In this document: positions 46,997 to 54,916 of the stretch, piece after piece
Numbering within the stretch: the stretch's first letter is position 1
Layout: each line of letters begins with the position of its first letter
Origin: Hyphomicrobiales bacterium
Lineage (GTDB): Bacteria > Pseudomonadota > Alphaproteobacteria > Rhizobiales > JACESI01
DNA length: 64,000 nt
Reading direction: 5' to 3'
NCBI GenBank assembly: GCA_013911885.1
Contig: JACESI010000006.1
Coordinates: 62,001 to 126,000 of the forward strand
Made by a program: the position numbers and the translations under genes
Notes under the pieces: model-generated
What the model saw: the letters and a program-made list of their open reading frames with translations, nothing else
Told to the model about the DNA's origin: nothing
Database searches by the model: none

Positions 46997-47035
46997 AATC
47001 CGCTGCTTTCAGAGCTTGCGGATTTTCCGTTTTTC
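46997..47035 (+). terminator. Rho-independent terminator
   Basis: Stem AATCCGC (46997-47003) with GCGGATT (47018-47024), 14-base loop that can pair further (GCT/AGC), followed by TTCCGTTTTT. Ends the unit holding the 40-residue ORF, just upstream of the MFS gene. Confidence 0.75.
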
Positions 47036-47044
47036 GGGCACGCA

Positions 47045-48361
47045 TTGTCGGTTCCCAGGCTGACATTGAAAAGGTCGCGCTTGTCCTTTGATCCATCAAT
47101 CAGCCCGTCGCCCGCCGCCTCATCCGGCCTCTCGCCGGGCCATCGCAAACCGTCGGTTCTGATCCTGGTCGCAATCTCGATGGTTGCGCCGGCTGGCATC
47201 AACATCATTGCACCGTCGATGCCGGCCTTCGTCTCCACCTTCGGCACGGATTACGGCAGGGTGCAGCTTGCGCTGTCGCTCTTTCTGGTCGCCATCGCCA
47301 TTGCGCAACTGGTCCTTGGCCCCTTGTCGGACTTTTTCGGCAGGCGACCGGTCGTGCTGGCCGGCATGATCCTTGCCGCAGTCGGCAGCATCATCTGCCT
47401 CCTGGCTCCGAGCATTGAAGTCTTCATTGCGGGCCGCATCATTCAGGGCATTGGTGCCTGCACCGGCATCGCGCTTGCCCGCACCATCGTGCGCGATCTT
47501 TATGGCCGCGAGAAAGCCGCGAGCATGATCGGTTATGTGACAATGGCGATGACCGTGTCGCCGATGGCGGTTCCCCTGATCGGCGGCGCATTGCAGGAAC
47601 ATGTCGGCTGGTGGGGCAGTTCGCTTTTCATGCTGTGTTTTTCGCTGATCGTCTTCATCGGGGCTTACATCAATCTTTTCGAGACCAATCCCTATCTCGG
47701 CAAGAAAACCAGTCTCTCCGGTCTCGCGTCGAATTACCGCACCCTGCTCAGGGAACAGCGCTTTGTTGCCTTCGCAATCACCTGCGGTTTCGCCTCTGCT
47801 GTCTATTTTGCGTTCATGGGCGGCGCGCCGCTTTTTGCGAGCGCCGTTCTCGGCCTTTCGCCGACCGGCTATGGTGCTTATTTCATTTTTATCGCCGCCG
47901 GATATGGGTTCGGCAATTTCCTGTCCGGCCGCTTTGCCGAACGGTTCGGCATTGTGCGCATGATCATCGCGGGCACGCTTGTAAATCTTGCGGGCCTTCT
48001 GATCGCCATCGGATTGTTCGCCGCAGGCTTCATTCATCCGCTCAGCCTTTTTGCGCCAATGTTTCTGACCTCGATCGCCAATGGGCTTGCCCTTCCCTCA
48101 ACGATTGCAGGCGCGATCAGCATAAGGCCGGACCTTGCAGGTACCGCGAGCGGGATGACCGGGTTTACCCAGATCGGTTTTGGCGCGATCAGCGCCACGC
48201 TCACCGCTGAATGGCTCGACATTCATCTGTCGATCTGGCCGATGGCATCGGTCATGCTCGCGACCGCCACCGCCGCTCTCATCTGCGGCCTTTGGGTGAG
48301 CAGGCTTGAAGCGGGACAACCGCCTGCCCCCGCGCGCATTGCGCCCTCGCACAATCCATGA
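47045..48361 (+). CDS. MFS exporter, Bcr/CflA type
   Basis: 438 residues with twelve membrane helices. Motif A reads GPLSDFFGRRPVVLAG, and the ARTIVRDLYGREKAAS stretch after helix 4 is typical of Bcr/CflA drug-resistance exporters. The start is uncertain: the frame opens at TTG 47045, immediately after a terminator, and TTG 47078 is an alternative; the first helix begins near residue 38. The substrate is unknown. fdhD starts 13 bases after its stop. Confidence 0.88.
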   Translation: MSVPRLTLKRSRLSFDPSISPSPAASSGLSPGHRKPSVLILVAISMVAPAGINIIAPSMPAFVSTFGTDYGRVQLALSLFLVAIAIAQLVLGPLSDFFGRRPVVLAGMILAAVGSIICLLAPSIEVFIAGRIIQGIGACTGIALARTIVRDLYGREKAASMIGYVTMAMTVSPMAVPLIGGALQEHVGWWGSSLFMLCFSLIVFIGAYINLFETNPYLGKKTSLSGLASNYRTLLREQRFVAFAITCGFASAVYFAFMGGAPLFASAVLGLSPTGYGAYFIFIAAGYGFGNFLSGRFAERFGIVRMIIAGTLVNLAGLLIAIGLFAAGFIHPLSLFAPMFLTSIANGLALPSTIAGAISIRPDLAGTASGMTGFTQIGFGAISATLTAEWLDIHLSIWPMASVMLATATAALICGLWVSRLEAGQPPAPARIAPSHNP

Positions 48362-48374
48362 TTTATCTCTCGCC

Positions 48375-49256
48375 ATGAGCGACTTCATCATCATGCCGGA
48401 CCCGGACGCTCCCGGTCTTTCGACCGATGTCACGGGCATAGACCACACTGGCACACCGGTGACCACAAGGGTTGTGACCGAGCGGCCCCTGACGCTTTAT
48501 CTGAATGCGCAGGAAATTGTCACCATGATGACGATCGGCGATCATCCGGACCTGCTTGCGATCGGCTATCTTCTCAACCAGAACATGCTGCTGAGCGACG
48601 ATGCAATCACCGACGTCGATTATGATGACGATCTCGGCGTCGTGGTGGTGCGCACCGAGCGCGCGACGAATTACGAAGACAAGCTGAAGAAAAAGGTCCG
48701 CACCTCCGGCTGCGCGCAGGGAACGGCCTTCGGCGATCTCATGGAAAGCCTGGAGGGATTTGCCTTTCCGGAAGGCGCGATCCTTCGCACCAGCTGGCTT
48801 GGAGCCCTGACGAAGACGATCAACACCGCACCGTCGCTTTATCTCACCGCAGGCGCGATCCATGGCTGCGTGCTGTGCGAGGAGGACCGCGCGCTGGTCT
48901 ATATGGAGGATGTGGGACGCCACAACGCGGTCGACAAAATCGCCGGCTACATGCATCGTCACGCGGTCAATCCGGCAAGCAAGATCTTTTACACGACCGG
49001 ACGCCTTACCTCCGAAATGGTGATAAAGACGGTCAAAATGGGTATCCCGATCCTTGTCTCACGGTCCGGTTTCACGGCCTGGGGTGTCGAGCTTGCGCGT
49101 CAGGCGGGGTTGACCCTGATCGGGCGCGCGCGCGGCAAACGCTTCATCGCCCTTTCCGGCACGCAGCGGATCATTTTCGACGCTGATCCCTCCGGATCGG
49201 ATGACGAAGAACAGAAGCACCGGCGCAAGGGCTCGCTCGAGGAGCCGTCCGAATGA
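48375..49256 (+). CDS. fdhD: formate dehydrogenase accessory sulfurtransferase FdhD
   Basis: Transfers sulfur to the molybdenum cofactor of formate dehydrogenase. 293 residues from ATG 48375. The cofactor-binding YMEDVGRHNAVDKIAGY and TGRLTSEMVIK motifs are intact. The usual sulfur-carrying CxxC loop reads SGCAQGTAF, keeping only one Cys, whereas a CVLC pair occurs at AIHGCVLCEED where most members have HAAAL. No formate dehydrogenase is in the window. mobA overlaps the stop by 4 bases. Confidence 0.92.
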   Translation: MSDFIIMPDPDAPGLSTDVTGIDHTGTPVTTRVVTERPLTLYLNAQEIVTMMTIGDHPDLLAIGYLLNQNMLLSDDAITDVDYDDDLGVVVVRTERATNYEDKLKKKVRTSGCAQGTAFGDLMESLEGFAFPEGAILRTSWLGALTKTINTAPSLYLTAGAIHGCVLCEEDRALVYMEDVGRHNAVDKIAGYMHRHAVNPASKIFYTTGRLTSEMVIKTVKMGIPILVSRSGFTAWGVELARQAGLTLIGRARGKRFIALSGTQRIIFDADPSGSDDEEQKHRRKGSLEEPSE

Positions 49257-49876
49257 CGATCCTCGGCGTTCTTCTGGCCGGTGGACTTTCCCGGCGCATG
49301 GGCGGCGGCGACAAGGGACTGATGCCGCTCGGCGACAGACCGGTTCTCGGTCACGCCCTCGCCCGGCTGAAAGCCCAGACAGATCATGTCATCATCAATG
49401 CGAATGGTGATCCGAACCGCTTTGCCGCTTTCGGCATTCCCGTTGTCCCCGATACGCTCGACGGGTTCGCCGGGCCGCTCGCGGGCGTGCTTGCCGGGCT
49501 TCGCCATGCCGCGACAATGCCTCAGAACCCTGCCTTTATTGTCACCGCTGCGGCGGATACGCCCTATTTCCCGAAAGATATTGCCTCGCGACTTCTGGCA
49601 AGGGCGAATACTGATCGAACCATTGTCCTTGCTTCATCCGGTGGCCGCCGCCATCCGACTTTCGGCCTCTGGCCGGTGGCATTGGCCGATGATCTCGAGG
49701 CATGGCTCGCCGACCCCGACAACCGCAAGGTGCTGATATGGGTTCAGCGCCACGACTGGGAGACCGCCGATTTTCCGATTGAGAGTAAAAACGGCGCCCC
49801 CTTCGATCCGTTTTTCAACATCAACACGCCGGAAGATTTTGCAACAGCGCAAGCTCTTCTGGGCAAGACAGCCTGA
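49253..49876 (+). CDS. mobA: molybdenum cofactor guanylyltransferase
   Basis: Attaches GMP to molybdopterin, giving the bis-MGD form used by DMSO-reductase family enzymes. 207 residues with the nucleotide-binding signature LAGGLSRRMGGGDKGLMPLG and TAAADTPYFPKD. Translationally coupled to fdhD (4-base overlap). Confidence 0.95.
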   Translation: MTILGVLLAGGLSRRMGGGDKGLMPLGDRPVLGHALARLKAQTDHVIINANGDPNRFAAFGIPVVPDTLDGFAGPLAGVLAGLRHAATMPQNPAFIVTAAADTPYFPKDIASRLLARANTDRTIVLASSGGRRHPTFGLWPVALADDLEAWLADPDNRKVLIWVQRHDWETADFPIESKNGAPFDPFFNINTPEDFATAQALLGKTA

Positions 49877-49889
49877 CAGGAAGGGTATC

Positions 49890-50438
49890 ATGACCAACCA
49901 GCGCGTCTTCGGCGTTACCGGCTGGAAGAATTCCGGCAAGACCACCCTCGTCTGCGAACTCGTTGCCGAGATCACACGGCGTGGATTCAGCGTTTCGACG
50001 GTCAAACATGCGCACAAGACCTTTGAAATGGATCATGAGGGACGCGACAGCTATCGTCACCGGGCGAGCGGGGCAACGGAAGTGGCGGTCAGCTCGAAAA
50101 TGCGCTGGGCCGTTCTGCATGAACTGCGCGGCGCGGAAGAACCAGCCCTTCCGGAAATGCTTGCGCGCCTGTGCCCCGTTGATCTCGTCCTCATCGAGGG
50201 TTTCAAACGCGAGGCTCACCCCAAAATCGAATGCCGCCGGACGGAAGCGCGCTCGCAGGAGCCGATTGTATCGCTGGGTGGCAGCGCAGACGATACCGGA
50301 ATTGTTGCAATCGCGCGCGATTTTCCCGTCGAAACCGATCTGCCAGATTTCGACATCAATGATATCAAAGGCATCGCTGATTTCATTCTTGACCATGTTG
50401 GCCTGACGGAAATGCGACAATCGGCGCGCTCCTCATGA
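49890..50438 (+). CDS. mobB: molybdopterin-guanine dinucleotide biosynthesis adaptor
   Basis: GTP-binding partner of MobA, 182 residues from ATG 49890 after AGGAAGGG. P-loop GWKNSGKTTL, conserved TVKHAHKTFEMDHEGRDS and VDLVLIEGFKREAHPKIE. A longer frame to 49779 would overlap mobA. Overlaps moeA by 4 bases. Confidence 0.95.
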   Translation: MTNQRVFGVTGWKNSGKTTLVCELVAEITRRGFSVSTVKHAHKTFEMDHEGRDSYRHRASGATEVAVSSKMRWAVLHELRGAEEPALPEMLARLCPVDLVLIEGFKREAHPKIECRRTEARSQEPIVSLGGSADDTGIVAIARDFPVETDLPDFDINDIKGIADFILDHVGLTEMRQSARSS

Positions 50439-51703
50439 AAATGCCCTCGCTCAATGATTGTTTTCTGCATGACAGGGATCGCCTGCGCCACCGCGATGCC
50501 CTTGACCTTCTAAAGAAGCAGATCGTAGCGCTTGCCCGCACACAGAACCTGGAGCTTGCGCAGGCCCTTGGAAAAATTGTCGCCGAGACCATCCATGCGC
50601 CGCGCAATGTGCCGCTGACGGACAATGCGGCGGTTGATGGCTATGCCTTTTGCCATGCCGATCTCGCGACAACCGGCGGTGATTTTGCGGTCTCAGTGCG
50701 AATTGCCGCCGGAAACATCGAGACGCACACCCTCGAGCCTCGAACGGCCGCGCGCATCTTTACCGGCGCCACAATGCCTTTCGGCGCGGACACGGTCGCC
50801 ATGCAGGAAGACTGCACGCCCTCAACCGAGAACAATCGGCGCTTCATCGGCATTCCTGCAGCGCTCAAGAAAGGAGCGAACTGCCGCCGCGCGGGTGAGG
50901 ATGTGCGCGAAGGTGCCGTCTTGTTCAAGCCAGGCGCGCGGCTGACGCCGCCGGACATTGCAGCACTCGCATCCCTCGGTCGCGCGAGGGTTTCAGTCTT
51001 CGCCCCGGTGCGGGTCGCCATTCTTTCGACCGGGGATGAACTGATCGAACCGGGAGCCGCGATTGCGCCGGGTCAGGTCTATAATTCGAACGGACCCCTT
51101 CTTGAAAGTCTGCTCAGGCCGCTACCCGTAACAATTACCAATGCCGGCATTGTCAAAGATGATCTTGCCACTATAGAAGAGACGCTCTCGTCGCTCGCCC
51201 GGGACCACGATGTCATTCTGACCACTGGGGGCGCGAGCCGGGGCGAGGAAGACCATGTTCTTAGCGCCCTTGACCGGCTGGGTCGCCGTCATATGTGGCA
51301 ACTCGCAATCAAGCCCGGACGGCCGATGACTTTTGGCCATATCGGCGAGGCTGCCTTTATCGGCCTGCCCGGCAATCCGGTCGCTGCCTTTGTCTGTTTC
51401 CTGCTTTATGCGCGGCAGATCATCCTCGCGCTTGGCGGAGCAGAATGGCGCGAACCGGTGCGCTATCCGCTGCCGGCAGCCTTCGCGATTGACCGCAAAA
51501 AGGCTGACCGGCGGGAATTTCTGCGCGGCATTCTGCGTGATGAGGCGGGTGCCCTTAGCATCGATAAATTCACCCGCGACGGCTCCGGCCTCATCTCGGG
51601 CTTGCGCGATGCGGATGGGCTGATTGAAATCAGCGAAGAGACAACCAGCCTTGAAAAGGGCGCGATGGTCGCTTTCATCCCGTTCTCTTCCTTCGGGATT
51701 TAA
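50435..51703 (+). CDS. moeA: molybdopterin molybdotransferase
   Basis: Inserts molybdate into adenylylated molybdopterin. 422 residues: N-terminal PLTDNAAVDGYAF, FTGATMPFGADTVAMQED, the molybdopterin-binding core ILSTGDEL and TTGGASRGEEDHV, and PGRPMTFGHI with GLPGNPVAAFVCF. Last gene of fdhD-mobA-mobB-moeA. Confidence 0.96.
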   Translation: MKMPSLNDCFLHDRDRLRHRDALDLLKKQIVALARTQNLELAQALGKIVAETIHAPRNVPLTDNAAVDGYAFCHADLATTGGDFAVSVRIAAGNIETHTLEPRTAARIFTGATMPFGADTVAMQEDCTPSTENNRRFIGIPAALKKGANCRRAGEDVREGAVLFKPGARLTPPDIAALASLGRARVSVFAPVRVAILSTGDELIEPGAAIAPGQVYNSNGPLLESLLRPLPVTITNAGIVKDDLATIEETLSSLARDHDVILTTGGASRGEEDHVLSALDRLGRRHMWQLAIKPGRPMTFGHIGEAAFIGLPGNPVAAFVCFLLYARQIILALGGAEWREPVRYPLPAAFAIDRKKADRREFLRGILRDEAGALSIDKFTRDGSGLISGLRDADGLIEISEETTSLEKGAMVAFIPFSSFGI

Positions 51704-51813
51704 GGCAAAGGCGGCAATTTTCGTCTGTACCTCACTGCGACAATTCGCTATCCCCTGACATAATGCGCGCGTATGCGTCAGCAATCAGCAAAATGACTCC
51801 GAGGAGAAAATCA

Positions 51814-52683
51814 ATGGCAAAAGTGACATTCATCGGTCTTGGCGTGATGGGATATCCCATGGCCGGGCACATTGCCAAAAAGGGCGACCATGAGCTGACC
51901 GTCTATAACCGCACCACGGCCAAGGCGGAAAAATGGGCGAAGGAATTCGGCGGCAATTTCGCAACCACCCCCAAAGACGCGGCAAAGGGTGCGGATTTCG
52001 TTTTCACCTGCGTCGGCAATGACGACGACCTGCGCTCTGTCACCACTGGGGCGGATGGCTGCATCCAGTCGATGAGGTCCGGGGCCATTCTCATCGACAA
52101 CACCACTGCATCGGCAGGCGTTGCCCGCGAACTTGCCGATGCCTGCCGGAACGTAGGCGCCGGCTTTGTCGACGGCCCGGTTTCCGGTGGTCAGGCAGGT
52201 GCGGAAAACGGGGTTCTGACCGTGATGTGCGGCGGCGCAGAGGAAGACTTCAGGAGGGCCGAGCCGGTGATCATGCATTTCGCCCGCGCCGCGCGCCTCA
52301 TGGGGCCTGCCGGGTCCGGCCAGCTTACCAAAATGGTCAACCAGATCTGTATTGCCGGTCTCGTTCAGGCTCTTTCGGAGGGGCTCGCCTTTGCCCAGAA
52401 AGCCGGTCTCGACACCGAAGCGGTCTTCGACGTGATCTCGAAAGGTGCGGCTGGCTCCTGGCAGATGGAAAATCGTCACAAGACCATGGCAAAAGACGAA
52501 TTCAACTTCGGCTTCGCCGTCGACTGGATGCGCAAGGACCTCGGCATCTGTCTGGAGGAAGCAAACGCCAACGGCGCGCACCTTCCTGTGACCGCCCTCG
52601 TCGACCAGTTCTACAGCCAGATCCAGAAACGCGGCGGCAATCGCTTCGATACGTCAAGCCTGATCACGCTGCTGCGCGACTGA
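51814..52683 (+). CDS. beta-hydroxyacid dehydrogenase (3-hydroxyisobutyrate dehydrogenase family)
   Basis: NAD(P)-dependent enzyme of 289 residues from ATG 51814 after GAGGAGAA. Rossmann motif FIGLGVMGYPMAGHI, substrate signature VDGPVSGGQAGAENG, and catalytic Lys in GQLTKMVNQI. Members act on 3-hydroxyisobutyrate, tartronate semialdehyde, gamma-hydroxybutyrate and others; the substrate cannot be chosen here, as no valine-degradation gene is adjacent. Confidence 0.9.
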   Translation: MAKVTFIGLGVMGYPMAGHIAKKGDHELTVYNRTTAKAEKWAKEFGGNFATTPKDAAKGADFVFTCVGNDDDLRSVTTGADGCIQSMRSGAILIDNTTASAGVARELADACRNVGAGFVDGPVSGGQAGAENGVLTVMCGGAEEDFRRAEPVIMHFARAARLMGPAGSGQLTKMVNQICIAGLVQALSEGLAFAQKAGLDTEAVFDVISKGAAGSWQMENRHKTMAKDEFNFGFAVDWMRKDLGICLEEANANGAHLPVTALVDQFYSQIQKRGGNRFDTSSLITLLRD

Positions 52684-52755
52684 CAGGCGCAGCGTCAAGG
52701 TGCAGGTAGCGTGCGGGTAATGTGAAGGCTGCGGCTTCCGCCCTGCACGCTGGCC

Positions 52756-53250
52756 CTATTCGCCGGTGGCCTTCTCCTGCTTGCCGAAGGCGATATAATT
52801 CAGCGGCAATTCGGTCGTGAACTTGATCTGCTCCATCGCGAAAGTGGTCGATACATCGGATATCTTGATTTTCTCAATGAGCCGTTTGTAGAACCGGTCA
52901 TATGCTGCAATATCCGGCACCACGACCCGCATCAGATAATCGACCTGCCCCGCCATGCGGTAGAATTCGACGACTTCAGGAAACTCGCGGATGACTTCGG
53001 CGAAGCGCCGCAGCCATTCGTCTGAATGATCGTTGGTAATGATGGAAACGAAGGCTGTCACCGCGACATTCACGCTCGCCGGATCGAGAATCGCAACCCG
53101 GCGTTTGATGACGCCATCCTCCTCCATTTTCTGAATCCGGCGCCAGCACGGGGTCGTTGACAAACCCACTTTCTTGCCGATTTCAGCGACCGAAACAGTC
53201 GCGTCGGTTTGGATGATTGAAAGAATCTTGCGGTCCAAGCGATCAAGCAT
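52756..53250 (-). CDS. Lrp/AsnC family regulator
   Basis: 164 residues: N-terminal helix-turn-helix (LDRKILSIIQTDATVSVAEI then GLSTTPCWRRIQKMEEDG) and a C-terminal RAM/ligand domain. Convergent with the beta-hydroxyacid dehydrogenase gene. Members sense amino acids; target genes are not evident. Confidence 0.92.
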   Translation of the reverse strand: MLDRLDRKILSIIQTDATVSVAEIGKKVGLSTTPCWRRIQKMEEDGVIKRRVAILDPASVNVAVTAFVSIITNDHSDEWLRRFAEVIREFPEVVEFYRMAGQVDYLMRVVVPDIAAYDRFYKRLIEKIKISDVSTTFAMEQIKFTTELPLNYIAFGKQEKATGE

Positions 53251-53350
53251 AGAGAAACCTCATTCCAGATACGGCACCATTTAAGCCTGTCTGTTCCAAA
53301 AGATAAGTCCTGCTTTCTGATTATTAGAAATATCTTTGTGATAGAAGGGA

Positions 53351-53980
53351 TCAGCGCACAAGCCGGGCGACTTCGGCGCGCAAGAGGGGGAGCACACGCT
53401 CACCAAACCAGGGGTTCTTTCTGAGCCACCCGTTGTTGCGCCATGAGGGATGCGGCAGCGGCAGAAAGCGTGGACAGCCTGGGCGCTTATAGATGCGTTG
53501 CCAGTCTGCGACCGTTTCCGTCAGGCTTTTGCCGCGATCGGCACCGAGATGATAGGCCTGCGCATACTGGCCGATTAGGATGACAAGCTCGATCTGCGGC
53601 ATCGCGGCAAAGAGCCTGTCATGCCAGTGCCGCCTGCATTCCGCTCGCGGCGGCAGATCACCACCCTTTGCATCCAGTCCCGGAAAGCAGAAGCCCATGG
53701 GCACGATCGCGACCTTTTCCACATCATAGAAAACATCCGGCCCGATGCCGAGCCAATCGCGCAGGCGATCGCCGGAAGGGTCGGTGAAAGGTATGCCCGA
53801 GGCGTGCACCCGCGTGCCGGGCGCCTGCCCGGCAATGCAGAGCCGCGCGGTCGCCGATGGCCTGACCACCGGGCGCGGCTCATGCGGCAATGCCGCGCCC
53901 TCAGGGTCGTCACGGCAGATCTTGCACCGCGCAATTTCGGCAATCAGCTCCGCGAGTGGGGGCATTTCAGGCTTTGGCAC
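53351..53980 (-). CDS. uracil-DNA glycosylase family protein
   Basis: 209 residues with the UDG fold motifs: CIAGQAPGTRVHASGIPFTDPSGDRLR in part (substrate loop and GIPF-DPSG), VILIGQYAQAYHLG and PLPHPSWRN (the HPS loop). Four Cys near the N-terminus (CKIC and nearby) are too few in good spacing to assert an Fe-S cluster. Substrate range is uncertain. Its start overlaps the GST stop by 14 bases. Confidence 0.85.
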   Translation of the reverse strand: MPKPEMPPLAELIAEIARCKICRDDPEGAALPHEPRPVVRPSATARLCIAGQAPGTRVHASGIPFTDPSGDRLRDWLGIGPDVFYDVEKVAIVPMGFCFPGLDAKGGDLPPRAECRRHWHDRLFAAMPQIELVILIGQYAQAYHLGADRGKSLTETVADWQRIYKRPGCPRFLPLPHPSWRNNGWLRKNPWFGERVLPLLRAEVARLVR

Positions 53981-54578
53981 TGGGGCGGGCCTTCACGTTC
54001 TGGTACCAGCGGCTGAGATTGCCGAGCTCCGGCGGGACGCTATGCTTGAGGACGCGCATGAAATCAAGACTAACGAGAAGCGTGATATCGGCAATCGAAA
54101 AGCCCGCGCCGGCAATGAAGTGCGCATTGTCGAGCGCCTGATCAAGAAAGGCGAGATCAGCGTCGATCCGGGCGATATTGGCCCTGCCCCATTCTTCGAC
54201 CTGCGGCACCTCGAACGGTGCCATGGCTGGATTGGTATGGCGAAAGCCCTGGGCGATATGGTGATAAAGCCCATGCTCAATGCGCCGGTTCCACATTTCG
54301 ACCATTGCCTGTTCAAGCGGGCTGACGCCAAACAGCGCCGGTTCCGGCGACAGCGCTTCGTAGTAACGGCAAATCGCAACGCTTTCGGAAAGGCATGTCC
54401 CGTCATCAAATTCAAGAACCGGCACCCGCATCACCGGATTGAGGCGGGCGAAATCCGGGGCCTTGTGCTCGCTCGTCATGATATCGATTTCAACAGTCTC
54501 GACCGTGATCCCTTTCTCGGCCAGAAAGATCCGAACACGGCGTGGATTGGGCGCACGCGCTGTTTCATGGAGTTTCAT
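53967..54578 (-). CDS. glutathione S-transferase
   Basis: 203 residues: N-terminal thioredoxin fold with NPVMRVPVLEFDDGTCLSES (the cis-Pro and glutathione-binding Glu-Ser) and a helical C-terminal domain with FSIADITLLVSLDF. Subclass and substrate unknown. Confidence 0.92.
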   Translation of the reverse strand: MKLHETARAPNPRRVRIFLAEKGITVETVEIDIMTSEHKAPDFARLNPVMRVPVLEFDDGTCLSESVAICRYYEALSPEPALFGVSPLEQAMVEMWNRRIEHGLYHHIAQGFRHTNPAMAPFEVPQVEEWGRANIARIDADLAFLDQALDNAHFIAGAGFSIADITLLVSLDFMRVLKHSVPPELGNLSRWYQNVKARPSAKA

Positions 54579-54602
54579 TCATCACTCTCCGGCAGCATGT
54601 CA

Positions 54603-54661
54603 AGACCCCTGCATTCAAGGGTCTGGCGCCAATAATTAGCGGGTTTTCAATCTGGTGCCAA
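54603..54661. promoter_or_regulatory. hairpin and repeated TGGYGCCA boxes upstream of the kinase gene
   Basis: The 338-base gap between the GST and histidine-kinase genes holds a stem AGACCC/GGGTCT (54603-54608 and 54619-54624) and two copies of TCTGGYGCCAAT (54622-54633 and 54650-54661), 28 bases apart. The remainder is AT-rich near 54820-54890, where the kinase promoter must lie, with one GANTC site. No firm promoter was found. Confidence 0.3.
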
Positions 54662-54916
54662 TCAGCCTCCCGCTCGGCAAAGTAATCCTAGCTTTTCGAC
54701 AGGATATACAGCGGGTTGCCTAACCGGCGATGACGGTTGCATCAAAACATCACGATCGCAATCGTACGCCCCGCCATGGTCTCCTGATAGTTTCAGTTTG
54801 TCCTGATTCTGGACATTGTTGGGAAATTTTAACCATGTTTTTCAGTCAGATATTAAGCGTTAAGGCATAATTTTGCTTGGTATATCAGGGTGCATTTCGC
54901 CACCCCAAGGCGGAAA

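Noticed and set aside
54835..54870. CtrA-type TTAA-N7-TTAA site upstream of the histidine kinase
   Set aside because: TTAA half-sites occur (for example TTAAGCGTTAA) but not with the 7-base spacing.
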